The notes under the pieces are model-generated. The model was not told the DNA's origin. It saw only the letters and a list, made by a program, of their open reading frames with translations, and did not search any database. Below, in pieces: positions 7,249 to 8,327 of a DNA stretch of 8,327 nt. The stretch's first letter is position 1; each line of letters opens with the position of its first letter. The translations under genes were made by a program, and so were the position numbers. This DNA comes from a bacterium (lineage in GTDB: Bacteria > Zixibacteria > MSB-5A5 > GN15 > FEB-12), in NCBI GenBank assembly GCA_030629485.1, contig DAOVOW010000069.1, positions 1 to 8,327 on the forward strand. Direction: 5' to 3'.

Positions 7249-7271
7249 CCCCGGATCGATTTTGACCGGGG
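7249..7271. other. Hairpin in the mfd 5' leader
   Basis: CCCCGG (7249-7254) pairs with CCGGGG (7266-7271) around an 11-nt loop, immediately upstream of the possible TTG start of mfd and downstream of its promoter candidate. On the minus strand it is followed by CTTTT, on the plus strand by TGTCTCTTTTC, so it resembles a short bidirectional terminator. Its place inside the mfd leader suggests attenuation or occlusion of the TTG start; that is inference. Confidence 0.45.
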
Positions 7272-7296
7272 TGTCTCTTTTCTTCTTCTATCGTCT

Positions 7297-7325
7297 AATA
7301 TAGGGGAAAGTTCACGAGATGCCAG
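7297..7325 (-). promoter_or_regulatory. Promoter candidate for mfd
   Basis: On the minus strand CTGGCA (7325-7320) and TATATT (7302-7297) are 17 bp apart, matching the sigma70 boxes at four and five of six positions. Transcription from near 7290 would give a leader of about 45 nt (to TTG 7245) or 72 nt (to CTG 7218) containing the hairpin at 7249-7271. Confidence 0.5.
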
Positions 7326-7345
7326 TTTTTTGAAGCATGAATGTG

Positions 7346-7362
7346 TTCTTCGCGCTCCGCGC
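7346..7362 (-). repeat. Second copy of the GCGCG-A/G-AGCGCGAAGAA motif
   Basis: Read on the minus strand this is GCGCGGAGCGCGAAGAA, which differs by one base from positions 2576-2592 on the plus strand. Both copies carry the same 5-bp CGCGC/GCGCG hairpin with a 3-nt loop (here 7351-7355 and 7359-7363), so the change falls in the loop and the stem is kept. Confidence 0.6.
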
Positions 7363-7363
7363 G

Positions 7364-7522
7364 TCACAACGACGATTCCAGGACGTTCTGTATACCAAGG
7401 TGCCCCGGGTGGCCTTCTCAGACCTGTTTGGGACGAGGATTCATCGGAGGGTCACCCCCAAACGAGTTTGAGGGCGCCGCCCAACCGGAGGATGAGCATA
7501 CTCGAAGGGTGGGCAGGTCCGT
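7364..7522. other. Gene-free stretch with scattered short inverted repeats
   Basis: No open reading frame here has a credible start, ribosome site or recognisable product. I see GTTTGGG (7426-7432) with CCCAAAC (7457-7463); CAAAC-GA-GTTTG at 7459-7470; CGGGTGGCC at 7406-7414, a partial copy of the motif that bounds the next element; and TCGAAGGGTG at 7502-7511, the right half of the 17-bp repeat. It looks like accumulated repeat debris, or possibly a structured RNA. Confidence 0.4.
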
Positions 7523-7733
7523 CGGGTGGCCCAGGGTTTCCAGAGAACATGTTGCTATGCCTCGTATCCATCAATCTCCAACTCCACTCCATGAAGACCC
7601 TAACAATAACGTAAGGCAACAAACATAGCCAACCTCAAATGAGCGTAGTGTCGCAGCCGAGGCATGTTGATAAATTACGTTCTCCGGTATCGCCAGTCAA
7701 GCCTGGAAACCCACCGCAAGGGTGGGCCACCCG
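7523..7733. repeat. About 210-bp element bounded by inverted copies of one motif, with nested dyads
   Basis: CGGGTGGCCCA followed directly by GGGTTTCCAG occurs at 7523-7543. On the minus strand the same two blocks lie at 7733-7723 and 7712-7703, separated by a 10-nt insert (CCCTTGCGGT) that forms its own small hairpin with its flanks. The ends are thus imperfect terminal inverted repeats. Inside, ATGCCTCG (7557-7564) is the exact complement of CGAGGCAT (7658-7665), nested in the same order. No transposase and no clear target duplication are visible. A miniature mobile element, or a folded noncoding RNA, would both fit. Confidence 0.5.
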
Positions 7734-7770
7734 GCCTGGTTTGCAATTGGTTAAGATCTTTGATCACAGC

Positions 7771-7795
7771 TTAATCTTATAGTGTGACAGATTAA
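7771..7795. promoter_or_regulatory. Operator-like dyad overlapping the -35 box of the right-edge gene
   Basis: TTAATCT (7771-7777) and AGATTAA (7789-7795) are perfect 7-bp inverted repeats with an 11-bp spacer, 25 bp in all, a size typical of a dimeric repressor site. The right arm begins on the last base of the -35 box at 7784-7789. The binding protein is not identifiable in the window. Confidence 0.45.
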
Positions 7796-7812
7796 AGAAA
7801 TTGCCGTATACT
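7784..7812 (+). promoter_or_regulatory. Sigma70-type promoter for the HEPN-like gene
   Basis: GTGACA (7784-7789) and TATACT (7807-7812) are separated by 17 bp, each matching five of six consensus bases. Transcription from about 7819 would give a leader of about 70 nt containing the AGAGGA site at 7861-7866. A perfect TATAAT also lies at 7871-7876, but without a convincing -35 box; use of it would make the mRNA nearly leaderless. Confidence 0.5.
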
Positions 7813-7874
7813 ACTCCCACTGGGTTGTTATGCCACAAGTTTGCGGCCAAGAGGTTTTGTAGAGGATTCATATA

Positions 7875-7916
7875 ATGACTGGTATGTTTTATGAGCGATA
7901 TCGCAAGACCCTTTAA
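7875..7916 (+). other. Possible 13-codon leader open reading frame overlapping the next gene
   Basis: ATG at 7875 sits 8 nt after AGAGGA (7861-7866), the best ribosome site in the region, and encodes MTGMFYERYRKTL ending in TAA at 7914-7916. It overlaps the long frame that starts at ATG 7891 in a different frame. Translational coupling is possible. It may equally be chance, or a sign that the main frame has been shifted at its start. Confidence 0.2.
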
Positions 7917-8327
7917 CTTCAAGCATCCGAAGCGAGAAGCCGTGGAGGCTATGCTATCCATTGAATGGGATCTGGAGCGGTGCGCTAACTCACTGAAACT
8001 ACTACTCGGACCGCCGGAGTTCGCGATGGAATCTTCTACACTGGCTCACGCATTATATACGCAAGCACTCGTATCATACGTGCGATGCTTTTCGTCAGGC
8101 CGTCGTAGGGCGCTAAAGAAATCCGTTTTTTTAGATTGGCCGGAGCTCTCTGAATTACATGATCGCATAAAAACCATACGAGATAGGCATCTTTCCCACC
8201 CTGTTGATAAACTCGAGCTCTGCGGCGTATATGTGGCGGCCACTTCAGAGAATTCATCGGCGCTAGGGATAGGCGTCGAACAGTGGTTTTTCTTCTCTAG
8301 TGGAGCCAAAGAGCTAAAGCAGTTTAT
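7891..8327 (+). CDS. Uncharacterised protein with a HEPN-like motif, cut by the window end
   Basis: An open frame runs from ATG 7891 to the last base without a stop, giving 145 residues of an unfinished protein. The frame upstream is closed by TGA at 7876-7878, so the start is tightly bounded. The chain looks largely helical: an amphipathic helix around 15-40 (EAVEAMLSIEWDLERCANSL), a second with A-L-Y-T-Q-A-L-V-S-Y-V-R-C-F at 54-67, a basic patch RRR at 71-73, then I-R-D-R-H-L-S-H at 96-103. R97-D98-x4-H103 fits the R-polar-x4-6-H signature of HEPN ribonucleases and related folds, and the order of elements resembles a group of hypothetical proteins ending in an R-D-K-H-x-x-H-type motif that I recall only loosely. 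Family assignment is tentative. Codons such as CTA (six times), ATA and AGG are unlike those of mfd. ATG 7891 has no ribosome site of its own. Confidence 0.6.
   Translation, partial: MSDIARPFNFKHPKREAVEAMLSIEWDLERCANSLKLLLGPPEFAMESSTLAHALYTQALVSYVRCFSSGRRRALKKSVFLDWPELSELHDRIKTIRDRHLSHPVDKLELCGVYVAATSENSSALGIGVEQWFFFSSGAKELKQF

Noticed and set aside
7330..7628. Two overlapping plus-strand frames of about 95 residues right of mfd
   Set aside because: Low-complexity Gly/Arg/Pro products, no ribosome sites, and they run through inverted repeats.
8036..8309. Minus-strand frames at the right edge
   Set aside because: Antisense to the longer plus-strand frame, which has the upstream promoter and a motif.

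Overview
The window looks like a piece of a chromosome (probably metagenome-assembled) from a Gram-negative bacterium with an outer membrane, in or near the FCB group. Three things point that way: a DUF5686-type outer-membrane barrel protein with an N-terminal carboxypeptidase-regulatory-like domain, a predicted lipoprotein, and intergenic gaps packed with short GC-rich inverted repeats. A Zixibacteria- or Latescibacteria-like source would fit. That is inference only; no rRNA or other decisive marker is present.

Layout. 1-110: short leader with a weak promoter candidate. 111-2444 (+): DUF5686/CarboxypepD_reg-like outer-membrane protein, best read from a GTG start. 2442-2619: convergent gap with five copies of a 17-bp repeat, four of them tandem, and two GC hairpins. 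2620-3435 (-): uncharacterised lipoprotein with a near-consensus sigma70-type promoter. 3496-3795: a gene-free mosaic of at least six inverted-repeat units. 3796-7245 (-): complete mfd, the transcription-repair coupling factor, with its own promoter candidate and a hairpin in the 5' leader. 7326-7770: gene-free, with several nested inverted repeats including an element of about 210 bp bounded by inverted copies of one motif. 7771-7890 (+): promoter and operator-like dyad. 7891-8327 (+): start of an uncharacterised gene cut by the window end, whose product carries an R-D-x4-H motif resembling HEPN domains.

How the genes relate. They do not form an obvious operon. The two envelope genes converge on a repeat-rich gap, and mfd and the lipoprotein each have their own promoter candidate. 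The only defence- or toxin-like signal is the HEPN-like open reading frame at the right edge, which uses codons unlike those of mfd and the barrel gene and has its own regulatory-looking upstream region. The other notable content is the repeats, in particular a family with a nearly fixed 12-nt loop and arms that differ between copies but stay complementary.
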